DNA of 64,000 nt from Sphingomonas lutea. GTDB lineage: Bacteria; Pseudomonadota; Alphaproteobacteria; Sphingomonadales; Sphingomonadaceae. This document shows positions 46,801 to 57,215 of this stretch, one piece after another (the stretch's first letter is position 1; the number at the start of each line of letters is the position of its first letter). The position numbers and the translations under genes were made by a program. The notes below the pieces were generated by a model, which did no database searches, was not told the origin of the DNA, and saw nothing but the letters and a program-made list of their open reading frames with translations. The stretch spans positions 62,001 through 126,000 of the forward strand of contig NZ_CP060718.1 in assembly GCF_014396785.1 (NCBI RefSeq), read 5' to 3'.

Positions 46801-49800
46801 GTGCCGTTCTGCGTCAGGCCCGTGTTGGTGCCTTCGATCGATCCCGTCTGACCCGCCGGAAGCAGGTTCAGCGCGATCGTCACCGGCGCGTCCGCACCCG
46901 GCGCAACCAGCGTCGCCAGGCTCGCGCCCAGGATCTGGATGGTCGTCGGCTTGGCGCCTTCGCCCGTCGCATTGCCAACCGCGCCCGCAGTGTTCAGGCC
47001 GTCCTCATAGACGGTGCCCACCGCATAGCTCGCGCCATTGTTGATCGGCACGTCATTCTCGATCAGCAGCGTCGCGCCGGCATCGATGATGACCTTGTCG
47101 CCGTCGGTGTCGGTGGCAACGAACGCCCCCGCCAGGCTGAGGCTGTCGGTGTCCGCGTCGCCCGCACCCGTCAGCGGGTTGTTGTCGATGTTGTCGAGAA
47201 GCGTGAACGTGAAGTTCGCGTCGCCCGCATTGTCGGTGATCGTGAACACCACCTTGGTCGCATCGGTCGCAAGCACGCCGCGGAGTTCCGCGCCGACCAC
47301 GTCCCACACGATGTTGGTGCCGTTCTGCGTCAGGCCCGTGTTGGTGCCTTCGATCGATCCCGTCTGACCCGCCGGAAGCAGGTTCAGCGCGATCGTCACC
47401 GGCGCGTCCGCACCCGGCGCAACCAGCGTCGCCAGGCTCGCGCCCAGGATCTGGATGGTCGTCGGCTTGGCGCCTTCGCCCGTCTCATTGCCAACCGCGC
47501 CCGCAGTGTTCAGGCCGTCCTCATAGACGGTGCCCACCGCATAGCTCGCGCCATTGTTGATCGGCACGTCATTCTCGATCAGCAGCGTCGCGCCGGCATC
47601 GATGATGACCTTGTCGCCGTCGGTGTCGGTGGCAACGAACGCCCCCGCCAGGCTGAGGCTGTCGGTGTCCGCGTCGCCCGCGCCCGTCAGCGGGTTGTTG
47701 TCGATGTTGTCGAGAAGCGTGAACGTGAAGTTCGCGTCGCCCGCATTGTCGGCGATCGTGAACACCACCTTGGTCGCATCGGTCGCAAGCACGCCGCGGA
47801 GTTCCGCGCCGACCACGTCCCACACGATGTTGGTGCCGTTCTGCGTCAGGCCCGTGTTGGTGCCTTCGATCGATCCCGTCTGACCCGCCGGAAGCAGGTT
47901 CAGCGCGATCGTCACCGGCGCGTCCGCACCCGGCGCAACCAGCGTCGCCAGGCTCGCGCCCAGGATCTGGATGGTCGTCGGCTTGGCGCCTTCGCCCGTC
48001 GCATTGCCAACCGCGCCCGCAGTGTTCAGGCCGTCCTCATAGACGGTGCCCACCGCATAGCTCGCGCCATTGTTGATCGGCACGTCATTCTCGATCAGCA
48101 GCGTCGCGCCGGCATCGATGATGACCTTGTCGCCGTCGGTGTCGGTGGCAACGAACGCCCCCGCCAGGCTGAGGCTGTCGGTGTCCGCGTCGCCCGCACC
48201 CGTCAGCGGGTTGTTGTCGATGTTGTCGAGAAGCGTGAACGTGAAGTTCGCGTCGCCCGCATTGTCGGTGATCGTGAACACCACCTTGGTCGCATCGGTC
48301 GCAAGCACGCCGCGGAGTTCCGCGCCGACCACGTCCCACACGATGTTGGTGCCGTTCTGCGTCAGGCCCGTGTTGGTGCCTTCGATCGATCCCGTCTGAC
48401 CCGCCGGAAGCAGGTTCAGCGCGATCGTCACCGGCGCGTCCGCACCCGGCGCAACCAGCGTCGCCAGGCTCGCGCCCAGGATCTGGATGGTCGTCGGCTT
48501 GGCGCCTTCGCCCGTCGCATTGCCAACCGCGCCCGCAGTGTTCAGGCCGTCCTCATAGACGGTGCCCACCGCATAGCTCGCGCCATTGTTGATCGGCACG
48601 TCATTCTCGATGTTGATGGTGGCGCCGCCGTCGATGACGATGGTGTCGCCGTCCGCATCGGTCGCGGTGAAGACGCTCGTCAGCTGCAGCGTGTCCGTGT
48701 CCGCATCGCCAGCGCCTGTCAGCGGATTGTTGTCGATATTGTCCAACAGGACGAAATCATACTTTTGGCCGACCGCATCGAAGGTCAGCGTAAACACCAC
48801 CTTGGTGGCATCGCCATTGACCAGGCCGCGGACCTGCGTCTCGCTGACGTAGTCCCACAGGATCGGAATGCCGAGCTGGGTCAGACCGGTGTTGGTGCCC
48901 TCTATGCCGGCATTCAGGCCGATGGTGATCGGCGTGTCGGCACCCGCGTCGACGAGGCCCTTGAGCTGCGCAACAGTCAAGGAGACGGTGGCGGTCTTCG
49001 CACCTTCCCCGCCCGCATTCCCGACCGCGCCCGCAGTGTTGAGCGCATCTTCATGCACGGTGGCGGAAAGCGTCGTGCCATTATTCTCCGGCGTGTCGTC
49101 ATCCACCGTGATGACCAGGTTCTTCGGCGCCGACTGATCGGCCGGGACGTCCGAATCCTGCACGTAGAAGCTGACATTGATCTGGGAGACCAGGTTGCCG
49201 AGAAGGATTTCGCCCTCGGTGTCGCCATCTTCCGCATGATCGATCGCCGCAAGCTGCGTGACCGTATAGTCGCCGCTTTCGTTCACCAGCGTCACCTTGA
49301 TGACCGCGGTCCCGCCCTGCGAAATGATCAGCCACTGTTGTCCGACCGGGGCGGCCGGATCGAAGGCGTAGGTGAAGCCGGACGGCAACGTCTGGGTCGC
49401 CGACAGGAAGACGTCGAGATCGCCATCGCCCCCCGTGCCGCTGAGCGTGCCCGTGGTATTCTGGGTGTCGGGCGTGCGGTCGCCAGGCCCGTCGGCGTTG
49501 CCGCCGAGCGTATCGTCGTCGAGCCAGACTTCGTCGGGCTGCGTCGCGATCGGCGTGCGATTGTTGTTGGTCAGGTTGATGGTCAGCGTCGTCGTCGACG
49601 TATCCCCATCCGCGTCGCGGATGGTGTAGACGAACGTATCCGTGGCGCCCGCCGCCGGCACCAGCCCATCCGTGCTGACATAGGTATAGCTGCCGTCCGC
49701 ATTCAGCGTCAGCTTGCCGAAGTCACCGTTGATCTGCACGCCGACATTGCCCGTCACCACCGTATTGACGTTGGTGCCCTTGGCGACGCCGATGATCGTG

Positions 49801-50782
49801 CCGGGACCATCCGTCCCGAAATCGTCGTCGGCGCGAACGCCATTTGCCGGGACGACCAGAGTCTGGCCCTCGACAACCGTGCCCGTGTCGGGGTCGGCCG
49901 TCGGACCATCGTCCTCAAAGCGGAAGACGTTCTGCGACAGGTCGATCTCCGCCTTGGCGGTGTCGCCGTCGGCATCCGTGACCGTCTTTTCGAGCTTCAG
50001 CGTACCGGTGGCGGCAAGCAGGAACTCGGGATCGTCATGCGCCGCAGCGCTGCTGCCCGCATCGTCGTGCCACATGTTGAGCGTCGCGCTTCGGGTCAGC
50101 GTCACATCGCCCGCGCCATCCACCGAAATGGTGAAGTAGGTGTTCCCCGGAAGGACTCCCGCGACATCCGCCGCGGTCGAACCGTAGATCACGCCGCCGA
50201 TCTCATAGAGCACGATGGCCGCGCCCTTGCCGAGGCCGCCGGCAGGATCGGTGTCCGCCGGGTTGAGCGCGAACAAGCCCGTCGCCGACCCTTGGGCCAG
50301 CAGCAAGAACTTGTATCCAACCTTGCCCGCACCGTCCGTGCCGTAATCCGGCGATGCCGGCGGCGAGGGCGTGAATGCGCCCGCGAACGATTCGGTATCC
50401 GAATTGTCGCCGTCGTTGCCGACCCCGGCCAGCGGGCTTTCGTCAACGATCAGGACCGGCTTTTGGAAACCAGTCGTCAGGCCGACAGCCGGTCCATCAT
50501 CCTGGATTATGAAGCGACCGCTGAGGTTCAGCCCCTGCGAATCCTTGTCGCCGTCGCCGTCGGTGATAGTCTGGACGAGCGTCAGCGTCCCGCCATTCGG
50601 AACCAGCGATTGCGCATCGTCGTGGTTGGCCGAATCCGGGTGCCAGATGTTGATCAGTTGCGTGAACGTGACCTTGCCATCGCCGTTGACCGAGATGCGG
50701 AAATATTCCGTCGTGCCGATGCGACCCTCAATGGTCGTGCCGTCCGTATAGAGCAGGATCTCCGCGCCCTTCCCGAGACCCC
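43887..50782 (-). CDS. Giant LapA-like adhesin, C-terminal part (after frameshift)
   Basis: This open stretch of about 2,300 codons continues the adhesin after the G-run frameshift at 50779-50783. It holds calcium-type and T1SS-143/DUF5801-like repeats (motifs such as LFALNPADTDPAGGLGKG and FEDDGPTADPDTG), then four near-identical 172-residue units, then diverged units. The C-terminus (about 200 residues) is Ser/Ala/Asp-rich and ends QDAAPAVA. No RTX nonapeptide (GGxGxDxLx) array is visible. It is probably exported by the type I system encoded just downstream. The first usable start codon of this frame is far inside, so it is not an independent gene. Confidence 0.88.
46527..48590 (-). repeat. 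Four near-identical 516-bp tandem repeats in the adhesin
   Basis: Units are 46527-47042, 47043-47558, 47559-48074 and 48075-48590. Each encodes 172 residues with VYEDGLNTAGAVGN, then EGTNTGLTQNGTNIVWDVVG, LLDNIDNNPLTGAGDADTD and GATLLIENDVPI. Copies differ at only a few bases (for example NATGEG or NETGEG; FTITDN or FTIADN). Diverged copies flank them. The DNA identity suggests recent expansion or homogenisation. Copy number may vary or be mis-assembled. Confidence 0.95.
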
Positions 50783-53700
50783 CGCGGGGTCGACATCGAG
50801 GGGATTGAGCGCGAACAGGCCCGAACCGATTCCTTCGGCGCTCAGGATCAGCGCATAATCATCGCCGCCGTTACCGTCCGCGCCGAAGATCGTCGTGAAC
50901 GCAGGCGAGAAGTCGACCTGAAGGCTCGCGACGCCGTTGGGCAGGACGCCCCCGGTGCTGTCCGTGCTCGCGTCGCTTTCGTCGAGCGTGATCGTCGGAT
51001 TGGCCTGCGAAAGCTCGGTGTTCGGGACATCGTCGCGAACGTTGACGGTGATCGTGCCCTGGCTCTTCGCGCCGGTGGAGTCGGTCGCTTCATAGGTGAA
51101 GACGACGACGCCCGGCTCGACATTGATGCCGTCATTGGCATCGGGCTGGCTGTCGAACGGCGCAGTCAGCGTGAAGCTGTAGGTGCCGTCAGGATTGAGC
51201 GTGAGCGTGCCATAAGGCGACGTGCCGCCCCCGACCAGGGCGAAGGTGTACGGGCCGACGCCGCCGGTGACGAGCCCCGCAAGGCTTCCGCCCTGAGTCT
51301 CATTCGGGCTGCCGGGGTTGCTGCCAACCGAATTGAGCGCCGCTTCGTCGACGAGGATCGTGACATTGGGGGTGTTCGACGGTGCGCCGAGATCGACGTG
51401 GATGTCGCAATAAACGGAATCGTTGTCGAAGTCGGTGAACTTGATCGGCACCGAGAAGGCAACATCCGTCTGGATGGTCGACGTGATGTCGATGAAGCCG
51501 AGCTTGAACGTTCCCGTGCCTGTCGTCGCTTCGATCTGCACCGCGTTGAACGGCGTCGCCGAAACGATCTCATAGTCGTAATTGTTGGGCAGGCCGGTGA
51601 CCTGCCAGCCGGTCACGACGCTGGTCACGGTGATGCCGAGCCCGGCATAGCTAGCCGGACTGACCAGCACGCCCGCATCATTGTAGATGTTGAGCGTGGT
51701 TCCCGTCAGGAAGGTGTCATTGCCGTCGCCGAAGAAAACGTCGTCCCCGTCCGCCGGGTCGCCCGGAACGCTGCCCGCCGCCTCATTGACGTCGACCGCG
51801 CGGATGATGAAGTTGGCCCGCTGCCCGCCGGCTAAGCCGGAGACATCCTGGCGGAAGGCATTGGCGGTGTAATATTCGCCGAAGTTCAGGACCTCACTTC
51901 CGCCCGACCCGCTCTGGAACACGTTCTGCACCAGGTCGATGCGCAGGACTTCGCCGTTCTTGAAGCTGTTTCCGTCGGAAATGCCAATCTCGGTCGCATT
52001 CGTATTGACGCTTTCACCGGCCGCCGTGGTGAGGATCAGGTCGAACGGCGAATCCGGGACGTTGATGCCCTTGGCATCGACGTTGCCGCCGCCGACGCTC
52101 GACAGATTGGTGATGCTGAGCGTCGTCGTCGAACTGATGTCCTCGATCTGCTCATACAAATAGGTACCGTTCGGATTGAGCGTGATGCGGAAGACCACGT
52201 CCCCGGCAGCATTGGTTTCGCGCGCTTCGAGCACGTTGCCATTGACGAAGTAGAACAACAGGTTGCCGTCGGAGCTCAGCTGCTTGCCGGCGGAATCGAG
52301 CACCGGATCGCCATTGCTGACGTCGAAGCTCGCGACCCCGGGTTCATCCGCACCGACGGGGGGCAGGTTGAGGCTGCCCGAGTCGCTGGCACCAGCCGCG
52401 TTGGTTACCTCAACATCGTCGGGGCAGATCTCGCCGAACGACTTGGGCATGTCGTCATCGACATCGATCACGAACAGGTTCGCAGGCAGGCTTGCAGTAT
52501 CGCCGTCGGCATCGACCGCCAGGATGACGGAGCTGAAATCGATCAGCAGATTGTCTTCGGTATCCGCCCCGTCCACCCGATTATGGTCGAGCTGGTCGGC
52601 GAGGTCGAATTTCCAGGTACCGTTCTGATTGGCCGTGAGCGTGAAGACGACACGGTCCTGTCCTGCCTGGAACCCGGCGGTCGCACCGCTTTCGACATAG
52701 CCAGTAAGGACGCCAGTATCGACGTTGACGTTGTAGGCCAGCGCCGCGCCCTTCGAGGTCAGGCCTTGCGAAACGAGGCCCGAGACATTGGTCGACAAAA
52801 GGATCTTGATTGGCTGGTCGGCCCCGCCGTCGAACAGCGTGTTGAGGTTCGTGCCGTTGCCGCCGGTCGTCGTGCCGTCGCCGTCGCCGTCGAGATTGCC
52901 CGGATCGTCGTCGCCCGGCGCCAGGTCGTCATTGCCGGTCGGGAGGTTGTCCTCGTCCACCAGCCCCTTGATCTGCCTCGGCTCGGGAGCGGCGACCGGC
53001 AGGTCGTCGTCGACGTCGACGACGAACTTGTTGGCGCCAAGGCCGGCACGGTCGCCATCGGAATCTTCCGCGACGATGACGCCGGAGAAGTCGATCAGGA
53101 TGTTATCTTCGGTGTTCTTGCCGGCGACCGGGTCATGGTCGAGCTGGTCCTTGAGAAGGAACGTCCAGCTGCCGTCGGGATTGACGGTGAGCGTGAAGAC
53201 TTCGGTCTCCCCGCCGTCGATCGACCCGTTGCCGTTGAGGTCGGCGACCGCCGTCAGCACGCCCGTCGCGACGTTTACCGTGTACAGCAGCGCTTTGCCG
53301 TTCGAGGTCAGGCCCTGCGCGGTCAGACTCGACGTGCTGCCGGTGAAGAGGATCTTCAGCGGCAGGTCGGCGCCTGGATTGAACAAGGCGGTCAGGCTGC
53401 CGGCGAGACCGCTCGCGGTCGTCGTGCCCGGATCGTCGCCCGTGGCCGAATCATTGTTGCCATCGGGAACCAGCGCATCTTCATCGACCCGGCCCGTGAC
53501 CGCCGGTGCGTTCGCGATCGGCAGCGGCACGTCATCGTCGAAGGTGATGGTCAGCGTGTTGTTGACGGCATCATTGTTGCTGTCGACCGCGGTGAAGGTG
53601 AGCACCGCCGTCGCGTTGTTTTCGGTATCCGCGGCCTGGTCGAGGTGCAGGACATTGCGCACCAGCGTGACCGTGAACTGGTCGCTGCTTGCATCCGGAG

Positions 53701-55606
53701 TCACGTCGATATCGACCGTGAACAGCACGAGGCCATTGCGCGCGCCGCCTTCGATCGTCGCGGTAAGGACGCCGTTTACGGCGTTCCAGCTGTACCGGAC
53801 GGTTTCCTGGCCGACCGTTGCGGTCTGATTGTTCATCGCCGCAAGATTGAAGCTGCCCGGAACGTCGGTGGAAAAGTTGGCCGACAGGGTGCCGCGGAAC
53901 GTCGCTTGATTGTTGTCGCCGTCGTTGTTGGGAACGACATCGTCGCCGTCGCCATCGTCCTGGTCGCCGCCGACCAGCCCGTCGTCATCGACGATCGCCG
54001 TGGCCGCGGCCGGTACCGGGATCGGATCCGCAGGAACCGTGATGGTCAAGGTCGCCGTCGTCTCATCCCCGTCGCCGTCGAAAATGCGATAGGTGAAGAC
54101 GTCGGTGCCGCCCTGCCGGCTGTTCTCGAAGCGCGTATAAACATAGCCGCCGTTCTGATTGATCAGCAGGCTGCCGAATTGGCCGTTGATCGTGACGCCA
54201 CCGGTGGGCACGGCGGTGAAGGCGCCGCTCGTCCCCGCCAGGATACCATTGACGCCGTCTGTGGCGGTCGCCGGCGAACCGAGGCCGTCGGCACCGGGCG
54301 AGTCTGCGCTGCCGGGCGCACTGGTGGTGCCGACCGCGGTAACGACGTTGCCGTCGGTGCTCTTTTGCCCAGCCGCGAGCGCGTCCGTGTCGTTGCGCGC
54401 GATCGGCGTATCGTCGTCGACGTTGACGTTCAGCGTCCCGATTGCGGTGTCGCCATCGTCGTCGGTGACGCTGTAGCTGATCGGAAGGGTCAAATTGTTT
54501 TCGTCACTGCCCGCGGCGTGCGCAATCGCGCCGAGCTGGGTGACCGTGTAGGCACCGGTCGCCGAATTGACGGTGATCGACAAGACGGCATTGGGATTGC
54601 CGTTCTGGAACACGAGAATGGAGCCATTCGGGCCGGCCGAGTAGCTGAAGCCCGTCGGCGCACCGGCCGTCAGTAGGGCCCATTGAAGCGACCCGTCGCC
54701 GTCCGATCCGGGCAGGAAGCCGCTGTCCGTCGATCCGAACGGGTCGTCGCCAACGCCGCCTGGATTGCCGCCGCTTTGCTCATCGTCATCGACCTCGGCG
54801 GAGGTGACGCCGGCCTCCGGCTCCTCGTCGATGTCCTGGCCGATCTCTTCGAAATCGGGCTGCGGGAAGAAAAGCTCGGTCGGGGGAATCAGGTCGCCGA
54901 GCGGAACGCCGGGATCGAGGGGCGGGACGGGATTGGCGAAGTTGCCGCCGGAGCTCTGGAGCGAACCGGCCGCCGGAGCCGGCGGCTCGGAATTGATGAG
55001 CAGCGCCGCCACGTTCGACGCAGGAACCTGCGTGTCGCCGATAACCAGCTGTGGCACGAACACCGCGCCGCCCGGGATGACCATCGTCGAGCCATCGGGA
55101 AGCGTGACGACCAGGTCGCGGCCCTGGACGCGAATGTCCGAAAGCTCGACCCCGGCGGGGAGGTTGACGACGCCGTCAAGCGCCGCAGTCTGCGTCTGGC
55201 CGATCTGGATGGTCAGCGTGCTTGCCGATGTGGAGCCGTCGCGGTCGGCCAGCGTGTAGCCGAACACATCTTCGACGCCGTCCGGCGTGCCGCCATTGCG
55301 GGTATAGCTGAAATTGCCCTGGGCATCGATGCTGAGGACGCCATATTGACCGGGAACCTGCGCGCTTCCCGCGGATGTCGAGGCGGAACCGCCCGCGCCC
55401 TGGACGGAGACGACTGCGGCCGGACCGTTGCCTGCCGAGTCCGCACCAGTCGTGCCCGTGATCGTGCCTGCGCCGGAGATGGTGTTGCCGGTGGCCGGTC
55501 CGAAACTCCCGGGTGCCAGGGCATCGACATCAGGCCGCGCAACGGGGCTTGCGCCCGTGCCGGTGGTGTCCGTCGCAGTCGGCGAGCTGGTGTCTTGATA
55601 GTCCAT
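50654..55606 (-). CDS. Giant LapA-like adhesin, N-terminal part (frameshifted)
   Basis: The start is ATG 55606 (MDYQDTSSPT). About 1,607 codons are in the adhesin frame before the G-run lesion at 50779-50783; this frame then stops at 50654 after an Arg/Ser-rich nonsense tail. The N-terminus has a VCBS-like unit (about 85-135), a retention-type segment (LPAGVELSDIRVQGRDLVV and SNVAALLINSE) and a di-alanine site PAAG at 211-214, then LPPTELFF-like and acidic linkers and many Asp-rich repeats. With the lesion repaired the gene is 11,721 bp, encoding 3,906 residues. First gene of the adhesin-export operon. Confidence 0.88.
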   Translation of the reverse strand: MDYQDTSSPTATDTTGTGASPVARPDVDALAPGSFGPATGNTISGAGTITGTTGADSAGNGPAAVVSVQGAGGSASTSAGSAQVPGQYGVLSIDAQGNFSYTRNGGTPDGVEDVFGYTLADRDGSTSASTLTIQIGQTQTAALDGVVNLPAGVELSDIRVQGRDLVVTLPDGSTMVIPGGAVFVPQLVIGDTQVPASNVAALLINSEPPAPAAGSLQSSGGNFANPVPPLDPGVPLGDLIPPTELFFPQPDFEEIGQDIDEEPEAGVTSAEVDDDEQSGGNPGGVGDDPFGSTDSGFLPGSDGDGSLQWALLTAGAPTGFSYSAGPNGSILVFQNGNPNAVLSITVNSATGAYTVTQLGAIAHAAGSDENNLTLPISYSVTDDDGDTAIGTLNVNVDDDTPIARNDTDALAAGQKSTDGNVVTAVGTTSAPGSADSPGADGLGSPATATDGVNGILAGTSGAFTAVPTGGVTINGQFGSLLINQNGGYVYTRFENSRQGGTDVFTYRIFDGDGDETTATLTITVPADPIPVPAAATAIVDDDGLVGGDQDDGDGDDVVPNNDGDNNQATFRGTLSANFSTDVPGSFNLAAMNNQTATVGQETVRYSWNAVNGVLTATIEGGARNGLVLFTVDIDVTPDASSDQFTVTLVRNVLHLDQAADTENNATAVLTFTAVDSNNDAVNNTLTITFDDDVPLPIANAPAVTGRVDEDALVPDGNNDSATGDDPGTTTASGLAGSLTALFNPGADLPLKILFTGSTSSLTAQGLTSNGKALLYTVNVATGVLTAVADLNGNGSIDGGETEVFTLTVNPDGSWTFLLKDQLDHDPVAGKNTEDNILIDFSGVIVAEDSDGDRAGLGANKFVVDVDDDLPVAAPEPRQIKGLVDEDNLPTGNDDLAPGDDDPGNLDGDGDGTTTGGNGTNLNTLFDGGADQPIKILLSTNVSGLVSQGLTSKGAALAYNVNVDTGVLTGYVESGATAGFQAGQDRVVFTLTANQNGTWKFDLADQLDHNRVDGADTEDNLLIDFSSVILAVDADGDTASLPANLFVIDVDDDMPKSFGEICPDDVEVTNAAGASDSGSLNLPPVGADEPGVASFDVSNGDPVLDSAGKQLSSDGNLLFYFVNGNVLEARETNAAGDVVFRITLNPNGTYLYEQIEDISSTTTLSITNLSSVGGGNVDAKGINVPDSPFDLILTTAAGESVNTNATEIGISDGNSFKNGEVLRIDLVQNVFQSGSGGSEVLNFGEYYTANAFRQDVSGLAGGQRANFIIRAVDVNEAAGSVPGDPADGDDVFFGDGNDTFLTGTTLNIYNDAGVLVSPASYAGLGITVTSVVTGWQVTGLPNNYDYEIVSATPFNAVQIEATTGTGTFKLGFIDITSTIQTDVAFSVPIKFTDFDNDSVYCDIHVDLGAPSNTPNVTILVDEAALNSVGSNPGSPNETQGGSLAGLVTGGVGPYTFALVGGGTSPYGTLTLNPDGTYSFTLTAPFDSQPDANDGINVEPGVVVFTYEATDSTGAKSQGTITVNVRDDVPNTELSQANPTITLDESDASTDSTGGVLPNGVASLQVDFSPAFTTIFGADGNGGDDYALILSAEGIGSGLFALNPLDVDPAGVSGRARRSCSIRTARPLRVASARRNISASRSTAMARSRSRN

Positions 55607-56225
55607 AACCGTCCCCGTTTCATCGCGGCGCATGGCCGTTCCAAATGAACTGCGCGCAAGCGAACCAACTTCCATCGGCCTTAAGCCAATGGTTAAGGAA
55701 GCGGCGTTGCCCCACGCACTCACAGGAAAAAGATCACCAACGGGACAGAAACGCAAGGACGATGATTCCCCATACGCCTTGCGCTAGGTTATGACAGACG
55801 GATTACATAACTATAACTAAGTTAACGACCAAGTAGATCAGCAGCATTTTGCAAGATCAAATCTTAAGGTTCGGGCGCAAACAGATTCGCGCAGAACAGG
55901 AACATGCGATTTATATCTCTGCAGAAACCTTGAGTTACTTCCGCATTACTCTTGTTATCAATTCGTTAAATTCAATAGAGATCATCAACAAATTGCTAAC
56001 AGCGATGTAACACCCTTCATATTGCGGCAGGGTCGGGACTCTCGTTTCGCTTTGTCCACGCAGGAAATTTTTGCGTCGCGCGTCCCGAATCGAGACTGGC
56101 AAGCTTCAAACCGCGTAGCTTTCGTTCAATCCAGCACGCGACTCGGGCGGTGCGACTCGCGAGTCCATCGATCGCGAAGCACGTCCCGCGAAGCTGCTGC
56201 ATTGTGGGCAAAAACGGAGGGTCCG
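55607..56225. promoter_or_regulatory. 619-bp AT-rich upstream region of the adhesin operon
   Basis: The gap between the divergent adhesin and HDAC-like genes is much richer in A/T (55790-56020) than its surroundings, with many TTATA- and TTAAC-type stretches that could be -10 elements for the minus strand. A hairpin CCTTAAgCC-AAT-GGTTAAGG (55679-55698) lies 73-92 bp upstream of the adhesin ATG and could be in its leader or be an operator. No gene was found in it. Exact promoters cannot be fixed by eye. Confidence 0.45.
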
Positions 56226-57215
56226 ATGCGCTGCTTTTGGGACGAACGTCAGCGACTGCACGATCCGCTGCAGGAATTCTTCAACGGCGCTCTCCACCCG
56301 GCCGCAGATCAGGCGAAGCGCGTGGATGCGATCCTTGCGGCGATCGGCCGGACGGACGCGCCGGCGGACGCCGGTCTGGATCCGATCGCCCGGACCCATG
56401 ATGGCGGCTATCTCCAATTCTTGCGCAGCGCGAACGATCGCTGGCAGGCGGCGGGCCGGGACGGCGATGCGTTCCCCTACACCTTTCCCGTCGTCCGGCG
56501 CCGCGCGCTCAAGCTCGACCGCATCGACGCGCTGCTCGGCCGCTATAGCTTCGACACCGCGACGCCAATTGGCCCCGAAACCTGGACCGCCGCTTATTGG
56601 AGCGCGCAAGGGGCGCTGTCCGCGCTCGTGGCGGTGACGGGCGGTGAGCGCGCTGCGTTCGCCCTGTGCCGGCCGCCCGGCCACCACGCCGGCGCCGATT
56701 ATTGCGGCGGCTATTCCTACCTCAACAGCGCCGTGATCTGCGCCGACGCGGCGATCGCGGCGGGCAAACGCAGCGTCACGATCCTCGATGTCGACTATCA
56801 TCACGGCAACGGGACGCAGGACATGATGGCGGGGCGCGACGAGATCGCATTCGTCTCGATCCACGCCGACCCGGCGACAGATTACCCCTTCTACTGGGGC
56901 CACGCCGACGAAAGCCGCGGCAACATCCTCAACCTGCCGCTGCCCCGCGGGACCGACTGGACGGCCTACCAACCGGCGCTGATCCAGGCGATCGACTGGA
57001 TCGAGCAGCGGGCGCCTGAATTGCTGATCGTCTCCTACGGCGCCGACACGCACGAAACCGACCCGATCAGCCACTTCAAGCTCAAGACCGGCGACTATGG
57101 GTCGATGGCGCGGCGGATCGCATCGCTTGGCGTACCGACGGTCATCCTGATGGAAGGGGGCTATGCGATCGATGCCCTGGGTGCCAACGTGGCCGAATTT
57201 CTTGGGGGGTTTTGA
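56226..57215 (+). CDS. Histone deacetylase-family amidohydrolase
   Basis: The 329-residue protein has the arginase/deacetylase fold: RPPGHHAGADYCGGYSYLNSA (tandem catalytic His), DVDYHHGNGTQD (zinc Asp-x-His) and SYGADTHETDP (second zinc Asp). Bacterial members include acetylpolyamine amidohydrolases and acetoin-utilisation-type deacetylases; the LHPAADQAKRVDAIL start fits the polyamine group best. ATG 56226 was chosen because the conserved sequence begins there. Its stop overlaps the M20 ATG (TGATG). Confidence 0.9.
   Translation: MRCFWDERQRLHDPLQEFFNGALHPAADQAKRVDAILAAIGRTDAPADAGLDPIARTHDGGYLQFLRSANDRWQAAGRDGDAFPYTFPVVRRRALKLDRIDALLGRYSFDTATPIGPETWTAAYWSAQGALSALVAVTGGERAAFALCRPPGHHAGADYCGGYSYLNSAVICADAAIAAGKRSVTILDVDYHHGNGTQDMMAGRDEIAFVSIHADPATDYPFYWGHADESRGNILNLPLPRGTDWTAYQPALIQAIDWIEQRAPELLIVSYGADTHETDPISHFKLKTGDYGSMARRIASLGVPTVILMEGGYAIDALGANVAEFLGGF

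Noticed and set aside
46527..48590. CRISPR-like or IS-like repeat array
   Set aside because: The repeats are 516 bp, in frame, coding and contiguous with no spacers, so they are protein repeats.
43872..50858. A plus-strand open frame of more than 2,300 codons opposite the adhesin
   Set aside because: It mirrors the adhesin repeats, is Arg/Asp/Val-rich nonsense, has no ribosome site, and arises because the GC-rich repeats lack stops on the other strand.
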